Source of the DNA: Pseudomonadota bacterium
GTDB taxonomy: Bacteria; Pseudomonadota; Alphaproteobacteria; Acetobacterales; Acetobacteraceae
Assembly: GCA_021780935.1 (NCBI GenBank)
Contig: JAJXXT010000004.1
Location: 1 to 43,605, forward strand
Length of the DNA stretch: 43,605 bases
Direction: 5' to 3'
The translations under genes were made by a program, and so were the position numbers. The notes under the pieces were generated by a model. The model was not told the DNA's origin. It made no database searches and saw only the letters and a list, made by a program, of their open reading frames with translations. This document shows, piece by piece, positions 1 through 8,208 of this stretch. Each line of letters begins with the position of its first letter. The first letter of the stretch is position 1.

Positions 1-591
1 CACGCGCAGGGCGTGCCCGCGTCGCGCCCAGCCTCGCCCGCGGCCGCGGTCCGCCGTCTGCTGCGCGGCAACAACCGTTATGCCACGAACAATGTCGAGA
101 CGCTGGACGAGGACGCGACGATCCTGCGCGAGGGCACGGTCAGCCAGCAGCCGGTGTTTGCCGCCGTGCTCGCCTGCACCGATCTCGGGCCGCCCGTGGA
201 CCTGATCTTCGATCAGCCGATCGGCCAGGTTCACACCGTGAAGACGCCGGGCAACGTCGTGACGCCGGGTGCCGTGGCAACGCTGGAATACGCGGTCTCC
301 GGCCAGGGCGCCGTGGCGGTGCTGGTGCTCGCCCACTCCGGCTGCGCCACGATCGCCGCCGCGATCAAGGCCAGGCCCGAGTTCGGCAGGCCCGGCCCCT
401 ACGCGGCCCTCGCCCGTGCCGTCTATGAGGGCCGTGGCGACCCGGCGATCACCGCGCGCGTCAACGCGCTGGTCCAGGCGGCGATGCTGTTCCAGTCGTC
501 GAAGGTGATCGCCGGGCGCGTTGCCGGCAGCCAGATCACCCTCGTCAGCGCCTATTTCGACGCGGCAACCGGGCGCGTCGCCGCCGCCTGA
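1..591 (+). CDS. Beta-carbonic-anhydrase-like protein, 5' end cut off
   Basis: The reading frame is open to the window edge. The first codons read His-Ala-Gln-Gly, which resembles the end of a signal peptide, so the true start probably lies outside; the first in-window start is GTG at 13. Beta-carbonic anhydrases bind zinc through Cys-x-Asp-x-Arg and His-x-x-Cys. Here the zinc ligands are present: Cys at 175-177, Asp two residues later, His at 334-336, Cys at 343-345. The Arg that normally pairs with the Asp is a Gly (CTDLG). The family segment following motif I (LIFDQ...GNVV) is well conserved. The visible 196 codons are close to the family length. If exported, it would hydrate CO2 in the periplasm, but the missing Arg makes activity uncertain. 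Family assignment is firm, catalytic status is not. Confidence 0.8.
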   Translation, partial: HAQGVPASRPASPAAAVRRLLRGNNRYATNNVETLDEDATILREGTVSQQPVFAAVLACTDLGPPVDLIFDQPIGQVHTVKTPGNVVTPGAVATLEYAVSGQGAVAVLVLAHSGCATIAAAIKARPEFGRPGPYAALARAVYEGRGDPAITARVNALVQAAMLFQSSKVIAGRVAGSQITLVSAYFDAATGRVAAA

Positions 592-660
592 GCCCTAGCC
601 TGGGCGGCATTCTGCCGCGGCCTGTCACCGTGCGTCCGGCTGCGCTAAAGGGACGTGCCA

Positions 661-1620
661 ATGGGACGTGCCGGTGGCGAAGGGTTTCCCGTGGACTTTC
701 TGGTGGTCGTTTTCGGCGTCGCGCTCTCCTGGCTTTCCGCGGTCCATCCGGCGGAGATGCCGGTCTGGGGGCCGTGGGAGTTTTCCTGGATCGAGTATCT
801 CGGCTGCGCCCTGCCCTGCCTGTGGTATGTCCGTGGCGTCTGGCGCATGGCGCTGGCCGACCGGCCCGCGCCCTGGCGGCAGGGCCTCTACCTCGCGGGG
901 ATGGTCGCGATTTACGCCGTGGTGCAGACCCGGTTTACCTATTTGGCCGAGCATCTTTTCGTCGCCACCCAGGCGCAGCAATTCGTGCTGCATGATTTCG
1001 GCCCGTTGCTGGTGGCGCTGTCATGGCCGCTGGGGCCGCTGCGCGAGGGCCTGCCGGCCGTGGTGCGGCGCTGGCTGAGTGCCCCTGCGCCCCGTGCCGT
1101 GCTGCGCTTCTTCCAGTGGCCGGGGATGGCGGTGCTGGTGTTCATCCTGCTGTTCGCCGGACAGGTGGTGCCGGCGGTGGTGTTTCGCATGATGCTCGAC
1201 TGGCGCGTGTTCGACGCCATGAACATCACCGTCGCGGCCGATGGCGTGCTGTTCTGGTGCCTGGTGCTGGACCCGCGGCCACCCGCCGAAGCCGGGCTCT
1301 CCTACCTCACCCGGATGCTCCTGATCTTCGCGGTGATGCTGCCGGTGATGCCGGTCGGCGGGTACATCGCTTTTACCACGCGGGCGCTGTACGGGTTTTA
1401 TGATCTGTGCGGCCGGTTACCTTGGGCGAGCCCGGCCAGCGACCAGATCCTGGGCGGCCTCATGCTGTGGATACCAAGCGGGCTGATGACCGGTATCGCG
1501 GTGCTGCTGCCGCTCAACGCGATGCGGCTCGCCGAGGAACGCGAGGCCGACGCAACCGGGGGGCGTTTCGTCCAGATCGGGGCCCAGCGGATCGACACCG
1601 CCGCCTGGACCGGGCGCTAG
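661..1620 (+). CDS. CtaG-type (caa3) cytochrome c oxidase assembly membrane protein
   Basis: A 319-residue polytopic membrane protein with about seven hydrophobic segments. It matches the Caa3_CtaG family: the early His-rich helix pair (AEHLFVATQAQQFVLHDFGP) and the late segment with SDQILGGLMLWIPSGL are typical. Family members assist copper-dependent maturation of haem-copper oxidases or related copper handling in the inner membrane. ATG at 661 is chosen because AAAGGGA at 647-653 is well spaced before it; a GTG six bases earlier (655) is possible. It stands 70 bases after the carbonic-anhydrase-like gene on the same strand, and the two may be cotranscribed. It may belong functionally with the metal-handling genes further right, which is inference from proximity. 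Confidence 0.85.
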   Translation: MGRAGGEGFPVDFLVVVFGVALSWLSAVHPAEMPVWGPWEFSWIEYLGCALPCLWYVRGVWRMALADRPAPWRQGLYLAGMVAIYAVVQTRFTYLAEHLFVATQAQQFVLHDFGPLLVALSWPLGPLREGLPAVVRRWLSAPAPRAVLRFFQWPGMAVLVFILLFAGQVVPAVVFRMMLDWRVFDAMNITVAADGVLFWCLVLDPRPPAEAGLSYLTRMLLIFAVMLPVMPVGGYIAFTTRALYGFYDLCGRLPWASPASDQILGGLMLWIPSGLMTGIAVLLPLNAMRLAEEREADATGGRFVQIGAQRIDTAAWTGR

Positions 1621-1695
1621 AGCAAGGCACCCGACGGCGCCCGGCACCGGCGCGCACCTCTTTCCGGCGCGGCGTTTTGGCGACAGGGTGCGGGC

Positions 1696-2670
1696 ATGAA
1701 CATCGCGATGGTTGGCTACGGCATGATGGGCGTCTGGCACACCGAGGCGCTGGCGGCGCGCGGCGGTGTGCCCTACCTGCTGGTGGGGCGCCGTGCGGAG
1801 CCGACGGCGGAGTTCGCCGCGCGCTATGGCTATCGCCGATGCACCACCGATTTCGGGGAGGCGCTGGCCGACCCCGCGGTGGACGCGGTGATCCTCGCCA
1901 CGCCCTCCGAGGCGCACGAGGCGCAGGCCGTCGCCTGCCTGGAGGCGGGCAAGCCGCTGCTGCTGGAAATCCCGGTCGCGATGAGCCTCGACGGCGCGAT
2001 GCGCGTGGTGGCGGCCGGTGAGCGGGCCGGCGTGCCCTGGGGCCTCTGCCACCCGATGCGCTTCCGCCGCGAGCGCGAGGCCCTGCGCGCGCGCATCGCT
2101 TCGGGGGAGGAACATATCCGCCATATCGCCGGCCGGTTCTTCATCAAGCGCCTGGTGAATATCGGTGCCACCGGCTACCGGCGCAGCTGGGTGGACAACA
2201 TCCTCTGGCACCATTTCTGCCATTTCGTCGATCTCGGCATGTTCCTGTTCGACGGCGCGCCGATCCGCTCCGTGCAGAGCCATCTCGGCGCGCTGCACGA
2301 GGTGACGGGCACGCCGATGGAGTGCACGGTGCTGGTGGAGACCGAGGCGGACCAGACGCTGCTGGTGCACGGCTCCTACCACGCGCAATACCGCTATTAC
2401 GACAAGCTGATCGTGACCGACCGCGACACCTATGCCTTCGACATTCTCGCCGGCACAATGCGCACCGCTTCGGGCACGGTGGCGATCGAGGACGAGCAGA
2501 CCAATTGTGCGCGCGTCACCCATGATTTCCTCGATGCGGTGCGCGAGCGCCGCATGCCGGCGGTGACCGGCGCCTCGGTGCTGCCGGCGATGCGGGTGCT
2601 GCAGGCGGTGCAGGACCGCTGGGACGCGCGGCACGGCGCGCAATCCATCCCCGGCCGTCCGCTGCGCTGA
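1696..2670 (+). CDS. Gfo/Idh/MocA family oxidoreductase
   Basis: A 324-residue protein with an N-terminal Rossmann fold (GYGMMG at residues 7-12) and the C-terminal alpha/beta domain of the Gfo/Idh/MocA family. Members are NAD(P)-dependent dehydrogenases acting on sugars, inositols or related compounds. The usual Glu-Lys-Pro motif that supplies the nucleotide- and substrate-contacting Lys reads Glu-Ile-Pro here (LLLEIPVA). The catalytic-region His residues survive in WHHFCHFVD. The substrate cannot be told from the sequence. ATG at 1696 gives the complete Rossmann strand. The gene is convergent with the leftward gene ending at 2672, with one base between the two stop codons. Confidence 0.87.
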   Translation: MNIAMVGYGMMGVWHTEALAARGGVPYLLVGRRAEPTAEFAARYGYRRCTTDFGEALADPAVDAVILATPSEAHEAQAVACLEAGKPLLLEIPVAMSLDGAMRVVAAGERAGVPWGLCHPMRFRREREALRARIASGEEHIRHIAGRFFIKRLVNIGATGYRRSWVDNILWHHFCHFVDLGMFLFDGAPIRSVQSHLGALHEVTGTPMECTVLVETEADQTLLVHGSYHAQYRYYDKLIVTDRDTYAFDILAGTMRTASGTVAIEDEQTNCARVTHDFLDAVRERRMPAVTGASVLPAMRVLQAVQDRWDARHGAQSIPGRPLR

Positions 2671-2671
2671 A

Positions 2672-3088
2672 TCACTTCTCCAGGTACAGGGCGATGAAGC
2701 CTGGCCGCGCCCCGGCCGACTGCCGCGGCACATGGCCCCGGTTCACCAGGCCCCGGTTCACCAGGCCCCGGTTCACGAGGCCCTGCATCACCAGCGCCCG
2801 GCGCGTGCCATCGGCGAAGATCGCGAGGTGGATCGACAGGCCGTGCAGCCGGTAGCCCCGCCGGCTGAGCATCGCCGCGATCGTCGCGCTGTCGTAATGG
2901 CGCGGCACCGGCCGGTAGGTGGTGCCGGGATTGCCGTCCGCGATGTCGTCGCTGGCACCGTGCGCGTCGGGCACAAGCTGCGAGGCGGGCGAGGGCGGGC
3001 CCTCCAGCTTCACCCCACAATTCTCCCAGTTCGCGAACCGGATGCCCGCCCGCGCCAGCGCGGCCCAGGCGGCCGGGGCATCGGGCAC
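2672..3088 (-). CDS. Unrecognised 138-residue protein with GLVNR tandem repeats
   Basis: I do not recognise a family. The frame starts at GTG 3088 and ends one base from the convergent oxidoreductase gene. The N-terminal 80 residues look like a normal globular protein (for example FANWENCGVKLEG and TYRPVPRHYDS). Near the C-terminus is a run of Gly-Leu-Val-Asn-Arg units, three exact and flanked by degenerate copies, encoded by a 15-bp DNA repeat. It follows the exported hydrolase and a 98-codon frame in the same direction, so it is probably the last gene of that unit. No signal peptide or membrane segment is obvious. Confidence 0.6.
   Translation of the reverse strand: MPDAPAAWAALARAGIRFANWENCGVKLEGPPSPASQLVPDAHGASDDIADGNPGTTYRPVPRHYDSATIAAMLSRRGYRLHGLSIHLAIFADGTRRALVMQGLVNRGLVNRGLVNRGHVPRQSAGARPGFIALYLEK
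2734..2793. repeat. 15-bp tandem repeat inside a coding region
   Basis: Three consecutive units of GGCCCCGGTTCACCA (2734-2748, 2749-2763, and 2764-2778 with one change) are followed by a degenerate fourth (2779-2793). The unit length is a multiple of three. Read on the minus strand it adds Gly-Leu-Val-Asn-Arg blocks to the 138-residue protein without shifting the frame, so copy number could vary between strains. Confidence 0.9.
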
Positions 3089-3094
3089 GCGGTG

Positions 3095-3391
3095 CTAGCG
3101 TGCATCGAGCAGAACCGCGACACTCTTGACCGCGACCCCGATATTCACGCCGCGCACCGCCCCGATCGTGCCGGCGGGCGCGGCGACGCAGGCAATGGTT
3201 GCGCCGTGCGCCGCATGCGTTGCCAGCAGCATCGTTGTTCCGCGCCGCACGAACGGCGCCGCGATCTGGCTGTGCAGCGCCAGGTTCGCCGCCGCTTCCG
3301 TTCCCGTGATCGCAAGCGCCACCGGCGCCGAGTGGCCGAGCAGGAAGCCCGTCGCCAGCCTGGCCGCAAGTGCCGCGGCGAGGAGGTTCAA
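3095..3391 (-). CDS. Possible small hypothetical protein (98 codons)
   Basis: This frame lies between the hydrolase and the 138-residue gene, on the same strand. If it begins at TTG 3391 it overlaps the hydrolase stop (TTGA), and it ends six bases before the next start. The product is Ala/Leu/Val-rich with few Arg or Pro, unlike the typical shadow frames of this GC-rich DNA. It carries a hydrophobic N-terminal stretch (LLAAALAARLATGFLLG) that could be a membrane anchor or signal. No ribosome-binding site is visible, and GTG codons further in are alternative starts. No family recognised. Confidence 0.4.
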   Translation of the reverse strand: MNLLAAALAARLATGFLLGHSAPVALAITGTEAAANLALHSQIAAPFVRRGTTMLLATHAAHGATIACVAAPAGTIGAVRGVNIGVAVKSVAVLLDAR

Positions 3392-5589
3392 GGGGAAGGG
3401 ATCAGCTTCGGCGAGACCAGCGCCGCCCGCGCGACATAGGCCTTGGCATCGTCCGGCAGAAGATACCGCTCGCGCACCAGCCTCGCTGCCGCCGCCGCGA
3501 CCTTGGCCCGGTAGTCGGCACGGCCCTTGTAGAGCTCGGCGAGCGTCGCGCGCGTGTCGTGACCGCCGGCCTCCGCCGCCTTGTCCACTGCGAACGGAAT
3601 CGCCGTCGCCTGGAAAATGCAGCCCTCGCCCACCGCATGCCCCTGGCCGCGCACATTCCACCCGGCATAGGTCGCGAGCGGCACCGCGATATCGGGCACC
3701 CGCACGCCGGCGATGGCGTTGCCGTTGGCGTCCACCTTCGGCACCAGCAGCGTGTAGCTCTGCTTCAGGTCGGCGATCGGGATCGCGTGACGATAGGTGG
3801 TCACCGCGATGGTGTTGAGCTGCGGCGGGAATGTCAGGTGCAGCTTCGTCGGCACGCCGTTGCTCGGCACCATGACGTCCGAAAGATTGGGGAAGCCGGT
3901 GGCCGCTGCCGTCGGGGCGACCAGCGTGCCGGCCGCGACGGTGGGATATTGCGAGGGCGGCGGCGCCGTGCCGCGCGCCACCCAGGCGATGAGGTCATGC
4001 GTGACCGCGCGGGCCACCGGCGCCTCCGCCACCGGCGAGCCGGGGAACTGGCACAGACTGCCCGCCGCCGGCATCGTCGCGAGCCCGGTGGTGACGCCCG
4101 GCCCGCCGCCATGCTGCGTTCCGGGGACGAGATAATAGCGCACATTGGCCGGCAGCTTCACGTCATGCCCACGCCCGTCCGTCACCACCAGCGAGGCGCG
4201 CGCACCCCACCACTCGAACGCGCCGTCCAGATGCACGATCTTCGGGCAGGTGTGGGTGAGCGTGCAGGCGGCGAGCAGGCCGCCCTGCTTGCCGCTCACG
4301 GGGTCGCGCAGCGTCGCGTAGGTGAAGGGGAACTGGTCGCCCGGCTGCCAATGGTCCTCGTGCTGCTTGGACCAGCGTCCGGGCTGGGCGAAGCGTGCAT
4401 CGACCCAGGCGCGGCGCGCGCCCGAGATGATGATGTCCATGCCGTCGAACACCATCCGCCCGTTCGGATCGCGGTTGAAGCCGCGATAGAGAAAATCTTT
4501 CAGGAAGCGGCCGGACTGCGAAATTCCCTCGCCGATCGCGATATCGAAAATGCCCGCCGGGTGCGCCGGGCACGACGCCAGCACGCAGGCCCCGCCCGCG
4601 AGGTCGGCGAGCGGGTTCGGGTGGCCGGCACCGTCCTTCGCGTCGTGGCGCAGGAACGCCACGAGGTCGCGCACCGCGGCAAAGCCGATCCCATCCACCC
4701 GCGGGTCCCGCGCGCGATAGACGAAGCTGTAGATGGTGCCGGCATCGGGCCGCACCATCGTGCCGCCGGGCCCGGGCACCGTGGCCGGCGGGGTGAACAG
4801 CACCGACGTCGCGTGCGAGCCCGGCACGTATTGCCATTGCGTAACGGGGACGGACGGCGCGGTGTAGGTCTCCTGCCCGGGATGCGCGGTGCCGTAGCCG
4901 GGCAGCCAGGATTGCCGCGCGGTGAACGTCACGGATCGGCGGCTCTTGTCGTTGGCCGGCGGATAGGTCAGGGGAATCATGTTGGCCGCACCCCCGGCAT
5001 AGTCCGGGATGAACTCCTCCCGGCTCATGCCGGTGATCGGCTGGCCATGGGCGAAATGCGCGACCGGGAAATCCGTGCCGACAGCGCCGGTGAGGGCCGT
5101 GCTGGGGTTGCCGGTCTCGGCCACGTCGCCCTGCCAGCCGCTCCAGACGATGGTGGCGTCCTCGCGCAGCAGCGAGGGGAAGTTCGCCGGTGGGGGCAGC
5201 GTCGCGCCCGGCTCCCCGCCGCCGATGAAGAACGGCACTGCGAGTTTGTTGCCGCGATTGACCACATCGTAGAACAGCACGCGCTTCGCGTCCTTGGCAT
5301 CGCGCGGCCGCAGGATCACGACATCGGTGCTGTAATCGACGAGGCCCTGCTTGTCGCGCGGCGCGAGCTTGAGGTCCACGATGCCGGCATTGGCGGGGCT
5401 GTTAGGGTCGAGCGCGCCGTGGACGATGCCGGTGATCACCTCATAGGGTCCGGCGGCCCCGGGTGGCGTGACACCGCCATAAGCCGGTCGGGTCGACAGA
5501 ACCTGGAAGTCCCGGATGACCGCCGCCGGCCGTTGCGGCGCCGCGGCAACAAGCAGCAGCGGCAATGCCGCGCGAATCCATTTGTGCAT
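3388..5589 (-). CDS. Exported alpha/beta hydrolase domain protein (Abhydrolase_10 type)
   Basis: A 733-residue protein with a signal peptide (hydrophobic residues 6-17, Ala-rich end) followed by the large alpha/beta-hydrolase domain of the Abhydrolase_10 group. The nucleophile region reads GEGISQSGRFLKDFLYRGFN, matching the Gly-x-Ser-Gln-Ser-Gly-Arg pattern of the group. Another typical element is the VVNRGNK stretch near residue 110. The substrate is unknown; the group contains secreted esterase-like enzymes. ATG 5589 places the signal peptide correctly. Two small genes follow in the same direction, the first overlapping its stop codon if its TTG start is right. Confidence 0.85.
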   Translation of the reverse strand: MHKWIRAALPLLLVAAAPQRPAAVIRDFQVLSTRPAYGGVTPPGAAGPYEVITGIVHGALDPNSPANAGIVDLKLAPRDKQGLVDYSTDVVILRPRDAKDAKRVLFYDVVNRGNKLAVPFFIGGGEPGATLPPPANFPSLLREDATIVWSGWQGDVAETGNPSTALTGAVGTDFPVAHFAHGQPITGMSREEFIPDYAGGAANMIPLTYPPANDKSRRSVTFTARQSWLPGYGTAHPGQETYTAPSVPVTQWQYVPGSHATSVLFTPPATVPGPGGTMVRPDAGTIYSFVYRARDPRVDGIGFAAVRDLVAFLRHDAKDGAGHPNPLADLAGGACVLASCPAHPAGIFDIAIGEGISQSGRFLKDFLYRGFNRDPNGRMVFDGMDIIISGARRAWVDARFAQPGRWSKQHEDHWQPGDQFPFTYATLRDPVSGKQGGLLAACTLTHTCPKIVHLDGAFEWWGARASLVVTDGRGHDVKLPANVRYYLVPGTQHGGGPGVTTGLATMPAAGSLCQFPGSPVAEAPVARAVTHDLIAWVARGTAPPPSQYPTVAAGTLVAPTAAATGFPNLSDVMVPSNGVPTKLHLTFPPQLNTIAVTTYRHAIPIADLKQSYTLLVPKVDANGNAIAGVRVPDIAVPLATYAGWNVRGQGHAVGEGCIFQATAIPFAVDKAAEAGGHDTRATLAELYKGRADYRAKVAAAAARLVRERYLLPDDAKAYVARAALVSPKLIPSP

Positions 5590-5808
5590 CGGCCTGTCTC
5601 CGTTCCCAGATAAACTCTAGCGTGGCGGGTTGATCGCGCAAGCGAGGGCGCGTTGCCGCCGGAATGCACGGCATCGGTCGAGGCATCGCGCAAAGGACGA
5701 TATCCGCCGCATCGATGACTCTTCCCATCGGAGACGCGTCGTGCTCCGGTTCGACCGGCCCGGCGGAATGGCCGGCAGCGAGGCCTTGTTGGCCGGACGG
5801 CACGATCG
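5590..5808. other. Divergent intergenic region
   Basis: 219 bases separate the leftward hydrolase start from the rightward metal ATPase start, so promoters for both should lie here. No clear sigma-70 promoter, ECF-type GTAAC element or strong hairpin was seen. Short frames through it lack a plausible start or ribosome-binding site. Confidence 0.6.
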
Positions 5809-7686
5809 ATGATGCTCCAGCGTTCCTCTCTGCGCGCGGCGATCCTTGGGCTGGTGGTGCTCGGGTTGCTCGTCGGGCTGCTGGCCGGCTTTCTTGGCTC
5901 GGCGCAGCTGAGAGTGATCGCCTGGACCGGCGCCGCCGCGGTTGTGGCGCTGGCGGTCGCGATCGATTTCGTGAGGGGGCTGTGGCTGGGCACGCTCGGC
6001 GTCGATCTGATTGCGCTGCTGGCGATCCTCGCCTCGATCGCGCTGGGTCAGCACCTCGCGGGTATCATCATCGCGGCGATGGTCGCGGGCGGCTCGGCGT
6101 TGGAGGAATATGCCGGCGCGCGGGCGCGGCAAGAACTCGCGGCCCTGGTCGCGCGCACGCCGGTTTCGGCCCACATCGCCCGCGACGGCGCGATCCGCGA
6201 TATCCCCATCGCCGAGGTCGCGGTGGGCGACGAGCTGGTGATCAAGCCGGGCGAGGTGGTGCCGGTCGATGGCGTGGTCGCGGCGGGTCCGGCGGTGCTG
6301 GATGAGTCCGCGCTGACCGGCGAGGCTCTCCCGGTCACCCGCGACGTCGATCAGCCCGTGCGCAGCGGCGTGTTGAACGCTGGCGGGCCGTTCAAGTTGC
6401 GCGGCACGTCAACGGCGGAGCGTAGCACGTTCGCGGCCATCGTGCGGCTGGTCCGGATGGCGGAGCGCGAGCGTCCACCGATGGCGCGGCTGGCCGATCG
6501 CTGGGCGCTGGGGTTTCTGTTGGTCACCCTGGCAGCGTGCGGTGCTGCGTGGGCGTGGAGCGGCGATGCGATGCGGGCGCTGGCCATTCTGGTGGTGGCG
6601 ACGCCGTGTCCGCTCATTCTGGCGACGCCGATCGCGCTGATCTGCGGCATTTCTCGTGCCGCCGGGCGCGGCGTGATCATCAAGGGCGGCGGCGCGCTGG
6701 AGCGATTGTCGCGCGCCGATGTCGCGTTGTTCGACAAGACCGGCACGCTGACGACCGGATCGCCCAGCGTGACCGCCGTTGAGGCGCTCGACGGGTTCAC
6801 CGCCGGTGAGGTGCTGCGCGACGCAGCGTCGCTCGAACAATTGTCGCAGCACGCGGTCGGTGTGGCGATCGCGGCGGCCGGCGCGACCGGTGCGGCGTTG
6901 CCGATCCCGACCGCCGTGACGGAGACGCCGGGAAGCGGGCTCGCGGGGGTGATCGGCGGACGCAGCGTGCTCGTCGGCGGCGCCAGCCTGCTGGCGGCAA
7001 ACGGCATCGCGGTGCCAGGCGCCGGCGCGGCGGTAGCGCTGGCGCAGGCAGCCGCCGCAGCGGCCTGGGTGGCGATCGATCGACGGGTCGCCGGCGTGAT
7101 CCTGCTGACGGATACCGAGCGCCCGGAAGCCCGCGCGACGTTGCGCGCCTTGCGGACGAGCGGGTTCAGGCGGCTAGTGATGCTCACCGGCGATCGCGCG
7201 GGCCCGGCCGGACGGCTCGGTGATCGTCTCGGACTCGACGCGGTGTTCGCCGCCCTCTCGCCGGCCGACAAGATCGCCCGGGTGCGCGATGAGTGCCGGC
7301 GCGGCACGACGATGATGGTCGGCGACGGCATCAACGATGCGCCGGCCCTGGCAGCGGCGGATATCGGCATCGCCATGGGCGCCCGCGGAGCCGCGGCAGC
7401 GGCCGAAGCGGCCGACATGGTGCTGATGGTCGACCGCATCGACCGGATTCCCGAGGCCGTCGCCATCGCGCGCCGTGCCCGCCATATCGCGCTGCAGTCA
7501 ATCACCGTGGGGATGGGATTGTCGTTCATCGCCATGGGGGTTGCCGCCGTGGGCTACCTGCCGCCGGTGGTCGGCGCGCTGTTGCAGGAGGCGATCGACG
7601 TCGCGGTGATCCTCAACGCCCTGCGCGTCCTCGGCGGGGCGCGGGCCGGCGCCGACACGGCCCAGCCCGCGCCGGGCGACGGATGA
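5809..7686 (+). CDS. P1B-type heavy-metal-translocating ATPase
   Basis: A 625-residue P-type ATPase that pumps a transition metal across the inner membrane. The phosphorylated Asp is D309 in DKTGTLT, the hinge is GDGINDAP around residue 505, the actuator loop has LTGEALPV, and the intramembrane metal site is Thr-Pro-Cys-Pro-Leu with Cys267. There is no N-terminal heavy-metal-associated domain: transmembrane segments begin around residue 10. The TPC motif differs from the CPC of copper/zinc pumps and the SPC of cobalt-type pumps, so the metal cannot be named. ATG at 5809 and 5812 are equivalent starts. It is convergent with the bufferin-type operon, suggesting a shared role in metal stress (inference). 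Confidence 0.92.
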   Translation: MMLQRSSLRAAILGLVVLGLLVGLLAGFLGSAQLRVIAWTGAAAVVALAVAIDFVRGLWLGTLGVDLIALLAILASIALGQHLAGIIIAAMVAGGSALEEYAGARARQELAALVARTPVSAHIARDGAIRDIPIAEVAVGDELVIKPGEVVPVDGVVAAGPAVLDESALTGEALPVTRDVDQPVRSGVLNAGGPFKLRGTSTAERSTFAAIVRLVRMAERERPPMARLADRWALGFLLVTLAACGAAWAWSGDAMRALAILVVATPCPLILATPIALICGISRAAGRGVIIKGGGALERLSRADVALFDKTGTLTTGSPSVTAVEALDGFTAGEVLRDAASLEQLSQHAVGVAIAAAGATGAALPIPTAVTETPGSGLAGVIGGRSVLVGGASLLAANGIAVPGAGAAVALAQAAAAAAWVAIDRRVAGVILLTDTERPEARATLRALRTSGFRRLVMLTGDRAGPAGRLGDRLGLDAVFAALSPADKIARVRDECRRGTTMMVGDGINDAPALAAADIGIAMGARGAAAAAEAADMVLMVDRIDRIPEAVAIARRARHIALQSITVGMGLSFIAMGVAAVGYLPPVVGALLQEAIDVAVILNALRVLGGARAGADTAQPAPGDG

Positions 7687-7743
7687 CCGGCGCGGGCGTG
7701 GCGTTCAGGGCACCGGGTGTCATTGCGGAAAAAGAACGTCCTG

Positions 7744-8208
7744 TCACTTGCCAGGTTGCGCGCCAAAATAGCGAGCGATCAGCGCGTCGAGCGAGAGCGG
7801 TCCCGGCCCCCAGCGCAGCAACACCAGCAGCATCACCGCCCATTGGATATGGGTAGGCCACGCCTGGGGAAAGATGAACACCTCGATGACCAGCGTCATG
7901 CCGGCCAGCGCCAGCGCCGTGAACCGGGTCGCGAGCCCCAGCAACAGCAGCGGCGTGGACCCGACCTCGAGCGCCACCGCCATATACGCCGCGGCATGCG
8001 GCGGCAGCAGCGGCACGTGATACATGTTGTCGAACAGATAGAGCGTGGTCTGCCAGTTCGCGAGATGCGCCTGCGCGGATCCTCCAAAGACGCGGGCAAG
8101 GCCCACACGCGCCGCGATCGAGACCAGCCAATAGGGAATAACCTCGCAGGCGCGGCGAAACATCGCCCAGAGTGTCATGACCTTGGAGTTCATGGCCGTG
8201 GGGTTCAT
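7744..8208 (-). CDS. DoxX-family membrane protein, last gene of bufferin-type operon
   Basis: A 154-residue protein with four hydrophobic segments and the DoxX pattern (an early Arg-containing helix, then ALEVGSTPLLLLGLATRFTALAL). DoxX-type proteins accompany DUF692/DUF2063 operons, possibly passing electrons from the quinone pool to support redox chemistry. The start at 8208 overlaps the stop of the DUF2063 gene by four bases, so translation is probably coupled. Met codons at positions 6 and 11 are alternatives. The gene ends 57 bases from the convergent metal ATPase. Confidence 0.82.
   Translation of the reverse strand: MNPTAMNSKVMTLWAMFRRACEVIPYWLVSIAARVGLARVFGGSAQAHLANWQTTLYLFDNMYHVPLLPPHAAAYMAVALEVGSTPLLLLGLATRFTALALAGMTLVIEVFIFPQAWPTHIQWAVMLLVLLRWGPGPLSLDALIARYFGAQPGK

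Noticed and set aside
1417..2733. A 438-codon minus-strand open frame
   Set aside because: It covers the 3' end of the CtaG gene and the whole oxidoreductase gene on the opposite strand. His/Arg/Ala-rich with no domain.
3370..5613. A 747-codon open frame on the plus strand
   Set aside because: It lies wholly antisense to the exported hydrolase, is Arg-rich and low in hydrophobic residues, and has no ribosome-binding site. This is a GC-rich shadow.
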